Below, piece after piece: positions 29,696 to 39,979 of a stretch of 64,000 bases of DNA (position 1 is the stretch's first letter; each line of letters starts with the position of its first letter). Location of the stretch: positions 29,042,063 to 29,106,062 of the forward strand of contig CM020619.1 in assembly GCA_009829735.1 (NCBI GenBank), given 5' to 3'. Position numbers and translations under genes: made by a program. Below the pieces are notes generated by a model. The model was given only the letters and a program-made list of their open reading frames with translations, did not search any database and was not told the DNA's origin. This DNA is from Pyropia yezoensis. Lineage: Eukaryota; Rhodophyta; Bangiophyceae; Bangiales; Bangiaceae.

Positions 29696-30522
29696 GCTAG
29701 TTCAGGGGCGCCCCCGCGCCGACCCACCCGCGTAAAACGACCTCAAACATGGGACGAATATCGCTCTCAATGAGGTGATAAGTGCAATCAAGTCTGTCTC
29801 ACTAGGATAGTAGCGTCACTACTCTAGAGACAAAGAAGTACCAAAGAAGCCCCTACAGTTACAGCAGATCCCTCCGGGACCGCCGCGGGAAATCCTTGTC
29901 GGGAAGCAAAGTGCGCCCCGGTTGGCTTGTCGGGGAGGCGACAACCCATGAATGGCGACCCCCGCCCGAGCAGCTCGCTGTTCCCGCCATCGTGCATTGC
30001 ATCGCCTGTCTCTCCGTCTTCACGTGCCGTCCTCAGACGACCCAAGAGCGCGCCATCGGCAATAGAGGCTTCACTCTCCGGAGAGTGATTGGGTCTGAAG
30101 CCACATGCAGGCTGATGCCAGCTCCACCCCCCCCCCCCCCCCTCCTCCCCCACCGTAACCCCCCCGCCCCCGCATCCGTGACGTGCTCTTGGCGCATCCG
30201 TAGAGGGGACAGCCCCGGAGTGGAATGCGAGGGTGCTGGTGTTCTTTCCCTCGTTGAGCCTTGTATGGAAGTTGCCTCTGAAATTTCTTGCCCGCTCCAT
30301 GTCGCGGCCTGAAAGCTGACCATGAGCGAGGCTGCCAACTCCTGATGCGCGCTAAAGTATGCTCAGTAAGCTCGTGAAAGCGCATTTAAATACCGGTCTT
30401 CGGGGCCATGCTTGCTGTACTTCCCCTTAGTACGCGTCCCACAGGCCTAATCCGGGCATGCCTGTCACGGCAAAGGGCTTGTTGAACGCTTGTAAAACCT
30501 TGTAAATTCTTCCGGGTGGGTA

Positions 30523-32507
30523 TGGTACGTTGCACAAAAAAGATACATCGATGTTCTTCTCCGCTCGGGCCCGGGCAGGACACCGGCTGTGACGAGGTCC
30601 ACGGCCGCTATGCTGACAGAAGGATCACAGAGGTCCATGTGGAACTCATGAGGTTCCTGGGTCTCCTGGCTGGTGCACCGCTCTCAGGGACACCCTGGGT
30701 GGACCGGTTGCTTGCGACCCTGAAATGGGGACTGCCTTTTCGGATTGTTTTGCTCGTCCCGGGGGTCGGACCGGGCCCATGTCCTACTGAGGCATGGAAG
30801 AGGGGTGGTCGATTTTGGGGAGGAGCCGGGCGGCACCAGGAGGCCATTGTTTTGAGAATATTTTTCCGTGCCCGAGTCCCCGTTCTTGAGAGGGACGTTC
30901 GTTGGGTAAATGTTCCATGTCATGGGCTCGTTTGATTGGTCCACGAAGAAGCCTGGCACACATGTGTACCACGCCCTTTCGGGCACGATCGGCACGTGCC
31001 CCGCACACCTCCTCATGAGGCGGTCTCCCCCCCCCCTGCCTCTCCTGTTCCCCTCTCCTGGTCCAGGCACCTCGGGGAGACAACCCCCCTCAGCCCTCTA
31101 CCCTCCGCGGCGGTCCCTCATGCGGGGACTTGGGCGGTTCCACCTTCGGCGAACGGAGCGCGGTGCCGGGGGGTGTGCCCAGACGGGTGCGTAGGCGCTA
31201 ACAGTGCGCGGCCCCAGGGAGCAAGGAGGAAGACGTCGCGCGCATGTGGGGCGTGGGGGGGGGGGGGCATGGTTCATGTGAGAAGAGGCGCAAGTGCACG
31301 AAAAGCCTTGGTGCTTTTTAGCTTGTCGGGCTGACCGCCCCCGCCCCTCCCGAGGCCCCCTCAAAGTCGGTCCCCACAATACCTTGCGCCATTCCAACAC
31401 CAGATTCTCCCCCCTCCCGCTGCACCAGAAGTACCCCGCCCCGCCGCGCATGTCCCTCCTGCCCATCGGTGCCGCCGCGCCCGACCCCCTGCGCCCGCAA
31501 CAGAAAAGAAAAAAGCCTGCGCAGGCGCGGGCACCGGCGCTGGTGGCGCAAGCACCACCGCCACTACAGCCGCCGCCGCCCACTCCACTCCAGGTGTAAC
31601 AGTGACTTTACCCCGCCCGTCTTCCCCTCATGCAGACGAACCCGAACCGCGTACCCCCAACCAGCCATCGATTCTCTCGCCATCGCCGCAGATGCCTGCG
31701 CCCAAACACCAACCCCGCCTCCGCGCGTGACCGGACTCCCCTCCACGAAGAAATCAACGTCCTCTCCCCGCCCCCCGCCAAAAACGGAAGTCACCGCCCC
31801 TTAGAACGCTCTCCCTGAGGCCCGAACGCGGCTGCCGCCACCACACCCCTCAGCCCAAACACCGACCTCGCAGTCCCCACCGACTGGCCCCCCCCTCACG
31901 AAGCGCCACCATCGTACCCCAGCCTTCGCCCTGTAACCGTCCCCGCGGCCGCCTGCCCCCCTCCCCCCCACTCCCCAAGACACCTGCGCCACCATTGCCC
32001 CCCCCGTAACAACGTAGCCACAGTCGCCTGTGGCCTGCCCCCACCACACCAATACGTCCACGCGACCGCCTGCCGCCCACTCCCCCCCCCCGCTAAACAC
32101 TCTCGCCGCCAGTACCCCCCCCAAAACACGTCGCCACAGCCGCCTGTGGCCCGCCCGCCGTCACGGCCGCCTCGGCGGCCGCCGCGGCGACCGCCGTGAC
32201 CGATGTGTAGGCGTTGGTCGCCGCCGCCGCCGCGTCGGCCGCCGCCGCGGAGGCCGCCGTCGCCATCGCCACCGCCGCGGTCACGACCGACGCCGCGTCG
32301 GCCGCTGGGGCTTGCTTCACAGGCACCACGGTAGGCGGGGCGACGGCCAAGACCCCCTCGGCTACCGCGCCCACGGTCGCAACCGAATCCTCCTGTACCG
32401 TCGCCGTCGCAGTCGCCGCCGCCGTCTTCTCTCTCCCCCGCCCCGCAAACTCGTCGTCGTCGCCGCCGCCGCCCTCGTCGCCGTCGCTGTCCTTGCCGTT
32501 GTGACCG

Positions 32508-32544
<37 letters not shown>

Positions 32545-32946
32545 TGCCGCCGCTGCCGCCGCCGCTACCGTTGCCGTCGCCGTCGTCATCGCCGTGCCCG
32601 TCGTCGTCGCCGTCGTCGCCGTCGTTGCTGTCGTCGTCCTCGTCGCTGTCGTCGCCATCGTCGCCCTCGTCACCGTCGTCGACGTCCCCACCGTCGTCGA
32701 CGCCGACCACGGCACCAGCCCCACCCCCCGTGTCGCGGGCCCCCCACCGAGCGTGCCCCTCTCCGGCTGTCCCGCTTGATGAGCACGCTTGCTGCGGTTT
32801 CCCGGATGGGATCCACCGCGCCCCTTGTTGGGCCCATTACACCGGGTCATACCGTGAAGGCACCTGATTGGCGCAGGCCCGTGGCCCGAAGGTTCTCGGA
32901 GGCTTGAGAAAAGTGTGCTCGATGTATCTTTTTTGTGCAACGTACC
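30523..32946 (-). mobile_element. TIR element copy B, minus orientation
   Basis: This copy is bounded by imperfect terminal inverted repeats: GGTACGTTGCAC plus an A-rich stretch ending GATACA at 30523-30546, and its reverse complement at 32923-32946. Relative to A and C it is inverted. Its interior is GC-rich triplet repeat (Ala/Gly/Asp-coding in several frames) with no transposase. It appears to be a non-autonomous DNA transposon. It is followed after four bases (ATAT) by copy C in the opposite direction. Confidence 0.78.
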
Positions 32947-33200
32947 ATATGGTACGTTGCAGAAAAAAGATACACGGAGCGTTCTTTTCTCTTTCCACCG
33001 AGAACCTTCGGGCCACAGACCTGAGCCAATCACGTGCCTTGATGGTATGCCCCGGTGTAACGCGCCCCACATGAGCGGTGGTGGGTCCGTTTCGGGAAAC
33101 CATGCCAGGACGCTCATCAACTGGAGAGCGAGTACAGCACGTGGGGAGGTCCACGACACGGCGGGGGGGAGGGGGCGGTGCCGCCGCCGGCGTCGTCGAC

Positions 33201-33272
33201 GGCAGCATCGTCGGCAGCATCGACGGCAGCATCGACGGCAGCATCGACGGCAGCATCGACGGCAGCATCGAC
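33201..33272. repeat. 12-bp tandem repeat, six units
   Basis: GGCAGCATCGAC is repeated; the first unit has TC in place of AC at its end. It lies inside TIR element C and is absent from copy B in this form. In one frame it reads as GSID repeats, but the frame shows no other sign of being a gene. Confidence 0.9.
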
Positions 33273-33631
33273 GGCGGCGGCGACAGCGACAGCGGCGCGA
33301 CGGCGGCGACAACGGCGGTGGCAACGGCAGCGGCAACGGCAGCGGAAACAGCAGCGGCGGCGGCAACGGCAGCGGCAACGGCAGCGGCAACGGCAGCGGC
33401 AACGGCAGCGGCAATGGCAGCTGCAACGGCGGCGGCAACGGCAGCGGCAACGGCGGTAGCAACGGCGGTGGCGACGGCGGCGACCCCGGCGGCGTCAATG
33501 GCGGCGGCGACGGCGGCGACACCGGTGGCGATAACGGCAACGACGGCGGAAACGATAGCGACGGCGACGTGGATGGCGATGGCGGCGACAACGTTGTGTT
33601 TGGGGGGGGGGAGGGCGGGGGGGGGGGGGGG

Positions 33632-33765
33632 GGCGGCGCCGGTGACGGCGACGGCGACGGCGCAAGTGGCGTCGGCTCCTGTGGCTGCGGGGGGGGGGGG
33701 GGGGCGGCGCCGGTGACGGCGACGGCAACGGCGCAAGTGGCGTCGGCTTCTGTGGCTGCGGCCGG
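33632..33765. repeat. 71-bp tandem duplication
   Basis: Two adjacent units begin with GGCGGCGCCGGTGACGGCGA at 33632 and 33703, each ending in a tract around TGTGGCTGCGG. The period of 71 is not a multiple of three, which suggests non-coding DNA. Confidence 0.8.
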
Positions 33766-34859
33766 CGCGGCAGTCAACAGTGTGGGGGTGGACACCCTGC
33801 CTGTGCCGGTGCCCACGGTGGCGGCCACCTCGCCTGCCGCGGTGTCCGTGGTGACGGCTGCTGCATCCGACGTGGCGGCGGTGGTGACCGCGGCGGCGGC
33901 GGTGGCGACGTCGGACACGGCGGCGGCCGTCGACGCGGAGGCGGCGGTGGCTATCGACGAGGCGGCGGCCACGGCGGCCGCCGCGGCAGCCATCGAGGCG
34001 GTCGCAAAGACGGGCAGGCCACAGGCGGCTGTGGTAACGTGTTTGGGGGAGGGAGGAGGGGGGGACTGTATTTGAGGGGGGGGGGGGGGGGGGCGGCGGG
34101 CAGACAGCCGTGTGGACTGGTTTTTTTGGTGAGGGTGAGGAACGCCACAGAGAGCCGTGGCTACGTCTTTTGGGGGGGCGGTGGTGCCGCCGCCGTTGTG
34201 GGGAAGGGGGAGGCGGGCGGCAGGAGACCGCGGGGACGGTGCGCAGGGGGAGGGTGGGGGGACGGTGGGGGCGCTCTGTGAGGGGGTCCGGCAGGTCGCT
34301 GGGGATGGCGGGGTCGGTGTTTTGGCTGGGGGGTGTGGTGCCGGTGGCAGCACTAGGGGGTGGAGGGGGAGGGTTCCAAGGGCTGGTAGTTTCCCTTTTT
34401 TGGAGGGGGAGGGGAGGGGATGTTGATGGCTTCTGCGTTGGGGGCATTTAGGTGACGCATGGCGGCGGGGTTCTTGTTTGAGCGAGGGCGGCTACGGCGA
34501 TGGCGGGGGGTTTGATAGCTGCATGGGGGGGGGGGGGAGGGTCCGTCGGCGCAAGGTGAAACGGGCAGGGTAAAGTCACTGCTTGAATTGGAGTGGAGTG
34601 GGTGACGGCGAGACAGTGGCGATGGTGTTAGCCGCCGGCGCCGGCGCCCGCGTCAGCGCCGGCGTTCTTCTTTCCGTTGCGGGCGCAGGGGGACTGGTGC
34701 GGTGGCTCCGCTGGGCAGAAGGGATAAGAGGGACTGGGCGGGTAAATTCTGGTGCAGCGGAAGAGGGAGGAACGTGGTGTCGGGATGGTGCAGGCCGTCG
34801 AGCGGGCCGAATTTTGGGGGGGCCTTGGGAAGGTCTGCCCGATAGGCCAAACAGCAACG

Positions 34860-34890
34860 AGGCACTTCGTGCACTAAGCACGAAGTGCCT
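34860..34890. repeat. Perfect 13-bp hairpin
   Basis: AGGCACTTCGTGC and GCACGAAGTGCCT are exact complements around the loop ACTAA. It is in TIR element C; copy B has only part of one arm at the matching place. Confidence 0.85.
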
Positions 34891-35800
34891 TGATGCGATG
34901 TCGTGCACTTCCGCCCCTTCTTGAGGCATGACCCCCCCCCCACGCCACGCACACAGGAGACGCCTTCCCCCTTGCTTCCTGGGTTCGCGCACTGTCGGCG
35001 CCTGTGGAGAACCCACTCCACCTGGGCACGCCCCCCAGCACTGCACTCCACCTGCCAAAGGTAGAACCGCCAGAGGGAAGCGGGCTTGGGGGGGGCTGCC
35101 TCCCTGATGTGCCTGGTCAAGAAGAGGGGTCCACGAGGGGAAGGGGGGGGAGACGCCGCTTCGTCAGGAGCATGAGGGGCACCTGCCCGAGATGCCTCAA
35201 TGAGCACTGGACACATGAGGACCAGGCTTCTTCGTGGACCAACCAGGCGACCCCATGACATGGAACATTTATCTCAAGAACGGCCATCTAAGAAACGGTG
35301 ACCCGCACACGGAAAAAGGTCCTCAAAACAATGGCCTCCAGCCGTCCCTTGGCTCCTCTCTATAAAATCGACTACCCCTCTTCCAAGCCTCAGTTAGCAC
35401 ATGGGCCCGGACCCACCCCCGAGCCGGGCAAATCAATGCGAAAAGGATGGCCCCATTTCAGGTTCGACAGCAGCCGGTCCACCTAGGGTGTCCCTGAAAG
35501 CGGTACACCGTCCAGGGGACCCAAGGACCTCATGAGTTCGCATGGGGCTATGTGATCCTTCTGTCAGCATGGCCACCGTGGACTCCGCCGCGGCCGGTGC
35601 GGAGCCCGGGCCCGAGCCGAGAAAAACCTCCATGTATCTTTTTTGTGCAACGTACCGTACGTTTTCTTTTTTTTTTAACATCTTCTGGTATGCACCGCCG
35701 AGGGCCGTCTCGTCGTACGACGAGACCCATGTTCCAGAGATGTACAGCTAAATAGACGCATCCAACAAGGGTCAAAGGCAAAAATCATATTCGACCGACC

Positions 35801-36540
35801 TATGGTGCTTTTCCAAAGAATGGCCACATCGGTGTGAAATGCAACCTTTGACGGGACCTCGACACCGCCCCTGGATGGTCTTCCAGGCGTGTCACACGTC
35901 CGCCAGACTTTCGGGGAGCTCGATTGTGTTGGTAAGTAGTGCTGGTTGTGGGGGTCACGTGCTCGGCGATGGCCAGTTTGCGGGCTTCCGGGGACCACAC
36001 TGCGCAAACCGTGTCACAGGTTGCCGTGGGTTGCTGTGGACCGGTGAAATGGGCGAGGTGGTTCCAGTCTGGTGTGCTAATGCGGGTCTCGGGTTGTTAA
36101 CTATGTGGCCTCACGACCCCCCAGGCCTTCATGGTTATTGGCCGTTTGAATCTCAGAGGCGGACCCAAGTCGTTCCGTGAAACCAGGCCGGGTCTTCCAG
36201 TCCGGGTTGCGGCCTGCGAGTGCTGGTTGCGGACGCTTCCGGCAACCTGCGAAAACGTGTCGAGCATGCGATTGGTCAAGGTAATCACGAGGCTTGTCTT
36301 GCAACGTGTGCTGATTTGATTGCTCAGCATGCGTGGGCAGATGACGTGCCCAACCGTCACATTCTCTGGAGGTACATGCATCTCAGCCTGTGGCCGGTGC
36401 GATCTGCGCGCTCCGTGCCCTACTATTGGCTGCACGTAATGTGGACCAGTCCCGCGATCAAGTGGGCCAGATACTGTTGCTGTTCGCATCGAAGGTTGCG
36501 TTCCCACACCGAGGTGGCCATTTTTGGGAAAAGCACCATA
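35801..36540. mobile_element. MITE-like element with 50-bp terminal inverted repeats
   Basis: The left arm (35801-35850) begins TATGGTGCTTTTCC and contains AATGGCCAC and TCGGTGTG. The right arm (36490-36540) is the reverse complement with several substitutions. The 640-bp interior shows no transposase frame. Confidence 0.65.
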
Positions 36541-36574
36541 TGTGGGGGTGTGAAGGGGGGTGTAGAGGGCTACT

Positions 36575-36642
36575 TGACAAGGTCTCAACAACGGTTCTGG
36601 GGTCGAAACGCCCTTGCAGTGGATCCCGCAACAACGGGCAGT
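36575..36642 (-). repeat. Outer inverted repeat, right arm
   Basis: This is the reverse complement of 29631-29695, with a few substitutions. Confidence 0.75.
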
Positions 36643-37647
36643 CCGCTGTCGCCGCCGGAAGCGCTTGCGCTGTGTTTGGCAGAAACGCCCCCCTTTGTGG
36701 GTAGGCCCCCACGTGCCAGACCCCGAGCCTGCTCTGTAGACCTTTTTTCTCTGTCTCTTTCAATCTCGTTCATCTTCTTCCGTGGAAGTCCCCCCACGCC
36801 GCGGGGCCGTGCGTCAGAGCTCGCGCCGCCCGCGCGTGCTGCTGCCATCCCGGGCCTCGTCCGCCGTCCTCACAGCCCCCCCCCCCCCCGGGGGCCCCCG
36901 CCGACGGGGGTCATGGCCCTGGTGGCGGACCATCCACAGCCGCGACCAGCTTGGCGGTCCCACAGCCGGCGGTGGCGGTGGCCGGGGCGGTGGCCGTGGC
37001 GGTGGCGGCAGCGGCGGCGGCGGATGAGGTGGCAAAGGTGGTGGCCCCGCCGCGGCCCCCGCTACGCACCTCTCCACCCCCCCGCCCCCCCCCCAATTTC
37101 ATCCGGCGAGCAGGTGGTGGCGGAGGCGGGGCGTCGTTGGCCAGTCGCCGCACTGAACGGGTTCTTCTAATGGCCCCCCCAGCGCGGGACCGCCGCCCCA
37201 CCCGCGGCCGTCCGGGCCGTCAGGCGGCGGGCCTCTACCCGTCGGGGTCCACGGAACGCCCGCCGCCGGCGCCGGAACCCCGCGGCGGGCGCCCCCCCCC
37301 CCCCCCCCCCCCCCCCCAAAGAGAACCCGAACCCGCACGTGCAAGTGACTCTTATCTGTTGCCCGCGCGCATCTCGGCCGGGCCACGGCAGGCTCCCACA
37401 GTCCATGCCGCCCACGCGCGTCCAGCTTCCCCCGCCTGGCCACATCTGTGCCCTCCCCTCCCTCCCGTCCCCCCCGCCCATCCGCCACCATCCTTCTCCT
37501 GCCGCCCCTCATCATCTCACCCCCCCTCACGCGCACCCCCGCTTCCCCTCTGCCCTCCCTCCGCCGCCAACACCATCCCGCCTTCCCCTCCCTCCTCCCC
37601 CCTCCTCTCGGCCCCCGCCCCGCCCCGCTCTTTCACTTTTTTCCACC

Positions 37648-38724
37648 ATGATTAGCGACCTCCCCGCCCTGCCGCCCTGTTGGGACCTAGACCTCCCACC
37701 CCCCCCCCCCTCCGTTTCGGCAGAGCTGTCGGCACTGCTTGAAGGGGCCTACCCGCCTGCCGTGGACGATGGCGACGACCTGTGGGGCAACTTTATGATG
37801 GCGGGCGTCCCGGGCGAGCTTGCCCTCCCCCTCGAGGGCGACCTCGCGGCCGCGGCCGACGCCGACGTCGCTGCCGTCGCCGAGGCGGTGCTGCTGACCA
37901 GCCCCTCCATCACCGCCGTCGCCGAGGCGGTTCTGCGCGCCTCCCCCGTCGCCCCCGCGGTGGCGCTGCCACCACCACCCACACCTCCACCTCTAGCAGT
38001 CGCCGCCCGCCCGCCTGCGGCCACCGCCAAGGTCCCCGTCGCCGCATCTGCTTCTGTCTCCTCCACTGGCGCTGCCGCCGCCGCGTGGCGCGGCCCCGTC
38101 CAGTTACCGGCGGCCATCATCCAGCGGGCGGTCGGGCGGGCGGCGGCGGCGGCGCTGGGCCGGCTGTTGGCGACCGCCGCCGCCACACCCGCCTCTTCGC
38201 CGTCGTTGCTGAGCCTGTTGCCCCCGCGGCCCGCCGCATCTGTGCTGGGCGCGGCGGTGGCGGGGACGCTGAGCACCCAACCGCCGCAGCCGTCCATGCC
38301 GTCGGGGTGGACGTTCCCGCAGTGGGCGCCCGGCGGGGCCACCAGTGGGTTGGTGGCCGGCCTCTGGGCGGCCCCCCTAGGGGCGCCGTGGCCACAGCCG
38401 GCGGGCGGCGGCTCCCCCTGCAGCGTCATGTCTGACACGGCGTCTCGGCCCGCCGCCGCCGCGGCGGCCGGCGCCCCGTCTTCGGGCGCGCACCTCGACG
38501 GCGCCCTCCGGGCGGTGGCGCTGTGCCGGTTCCGCCAAAAGAAGGCGGGCCGGCAGGGCGCCACGGCGACCAGCCATCCGGCCGCCGACGGTGCCGCCGG
38601 GCGGCCAAGGCGAGCGGCCGCCGTCGGAGCGGTGCGGCGGGAGATTGCAAAGGCGCGGCCGCGGCGGCACGGGCGGTTTGTCAAGGCCGCGGCGGCTGCC
38701 GGAGGGAGAAGGGGAGGGTGGTAG
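37648..38724 (+). CDS. CCT-motif protein 1
   Basis: This is a 358-aa protein. The ATG at 37648 has a good context (CCACCATGA) and follows a pyrimidine-rich leader. The N-terminus has an acidic/Trp patch (DDGDDLWGNF). A long Ala/Pro-rich low-complexity stretch follows. The C-terminus looks like a divergent CCT motif, the DNA/partner-binding module of CONSTANS-like and CMF regulators: LRAVALCRFRQKKAGRQ, an insertion of about 25 residues, then VRREIAKARPRRHGRFVK. The end matches the canonical arrangement of basic residues before GRFV. It is a nuclear regulator by inference. A paralogue follows at 39980 with the same N- and C-terminal signatures. Confidence 0.68.
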   Translation: MISDLPALPPCWDLDLPPPPPSVSAELSALLEGAYPPAVDDGDDLWGNFMMAGVPGELALPLEGDLAAAADADVAAVAEAVLLTSPSITAVAEAVLRASPVAPAVALPPPPTPPPLAVAARPPAATAKVPVAASASVSSTGAAAAAWRGPVQLPAAIIQRAVGRAAAAALGRLLATAAATPASSPSLLSLLPPRPAASVLGAAVAGTLSTQPPQPSMPSGWTFPQWAPGGATSGLVAGLWAAPLGAPWPQPAGGGSPCSVMSDTASRPAAAAAAGAPSSGAHLDGALRAVALCRFRQKKAGRQGATATSHPAADGAAGRPRRAAAVGAVRREIAKARPRRHGRFVKAAAAAGGRRGGW

Positions 38725-39979
38725 GGTGCGCGTTTGATGTGCTGCTTGTTTCCCCCTTGTGTTTGTCATTTTTATTTTCCGTCTCCAACGCCAACTGGTG
38801 CTCTGCACGGAAGGACACTGTTCTCCACCCATTGGCGTCGCTCTTTTGCATCCCTTGTGTCGTTCCTTCTCGTCTTTTCCGCCGCGGGATTGTGCGCCCT
38901 GCAAGCGCTCGGATATCTATCTACTGCGTTGTCTCAGCCGTATTCTTTTCCCCTCTCTTCCATCTCTTTTTCTCCTCTCGTCTTCTCTTTCCCCCTCTCT
39001 CGCCGCCTCTGGGCACACGGGATGAGGGCGCACCAGGCAAAGGCCATGCCAAGGGCGTTCCAACCTTTAGCGCCACCGCCGCGGCTGTGGCCCACCTTGG
39101 GCGCACGCAGCAGCCGCCACCCCCGTCAATGTACCAAATATCTACGACTACTGAAAGCAGGGGCACGCTGCACGTGTTCCATGGGGACCACTTTAGAACG
39201 TGGAGATTTAAAACGGCTTTCACTCCCGCGCTGCCTCGGCGGCGGCGGTGGTGTTGGTTTGGGGGGGCCCCCGGGGAGGGTGGGCCGAGGGGGGGGGGGC
39301 GACGGCAACTGTCTCCCTGGCGCGTATCCGGATAGATTGGCTACCTGCACTGGCAGAAGGGGTGGAGCAGGGAGGTGGTGGGGTCGGGGGGGGGGGGGGG
39401 GGGGAGAGAGGTGGGGCGGGGCAGGGCGGCGGATCATTGCAACGAATGGTCCAAATGTGTCTACTGAACAGACCGCACCAGGATGCCGGCGATTTGGCGG
39501 CGACGACATTCTGTTTTGGTCTCCCTCCCTCGGCCCCACTTGGGCGGGGGGTGGGGGGGGGGGGCGTGGAGGTGGGCCGCGACCGCCACCCCAAACACAT
39601 CCGCCACCCGCCGCCGCCTTGTTTCTCCGGCGCCGCCGCGCGGCACGGCGTGGCCGCCTCGTCCTCTCGCCACCTCGCCGGTGGCCAGTGCACCCGTCGG
39701 CCGTCGCCCTCCCCGCCCACCCTCCCGTCGGCCGTCGACCTCCCCGGCCGCCCCCGCCCCCGGCGCGCCCGTCTGCTCATCACCCCGCCTGACACCGCCC
39801 CGCCCGCCCCCCCCGTCTCGTAACGCCGTGCCCGCCTCCGTCGGTCTTGTCCGCCACCGCCCTCCACCCCCGTCCTCCCCCCCTTCCCCCTTCCCCTCCC
39901 CCGCGCGCGCGCGTCGTGTTCCTCCCCTTCCCCTCCCCTCACCCCTCCCCCTCCCCCCCCCCCTCTCTTTGCTGCGTGC
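38725..39979. other. Intergenic region between the two CCT-motif genes
   Basis: The first 280 bases are T-rich and may hold 3' UTR. The second half is C-rich with long homopolymer runs before the start of the second CCT gene. Open frames here lack recognisable features. Confidence 0.6.

Larger units (their letters stand above)
29402..30522. other. Spacer between TIR elements A and B
   Basis: This spacer contains a perfect hairpin (29553-29585) and one arm of an outer inverted repeat (29631-29695). No gene is supported. The C-run near 30126 generates open frames on both strands. Confidence 0.6.
32951..35656 (+). mobile_element. TIR element copy C, plus orientation
   Basis: The terminal repeat GGTACGTTGCAG plus an A-rich stretch begins at 32951, and its complement ends at 35656 (GTGCAACGTACC). 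The body aligns with copy B in reverse over its whole length, including the anchors TAAAGTCACTG (34572), GTGCCTGG-type sequence near 35110, GACATGGAACATTT (35256) and CCTTCTGTCAGCAT (35557). Inner simple repeats have expanded differently, so C is about 280 bp longer than B. Confidence 0.78.
35657..37647. other. Spacer with a MITE-like element, upstream of the CCT gene pair
   Basis: The left half holds an inverted-repeat element (35801-36540) and the right arm of the outer inverted repeat (36575-36642). From about 36850 the DNA is C/G-rich with long homopolymers, and the region nearest 37648 is pyrimidine-rich, as would fit a 5' leader. No gene is supported. Confidence 0.6.

Noticed and set aside
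32362..34353. Long Pro/Ala frames (663 and 536 aa) on the minus strand
   Set aside because: They run through simple repeats and across the centre of the B/C palindrome. Repeats with periods not divisible by three and a mirrored copy on the other side argue against a gene.
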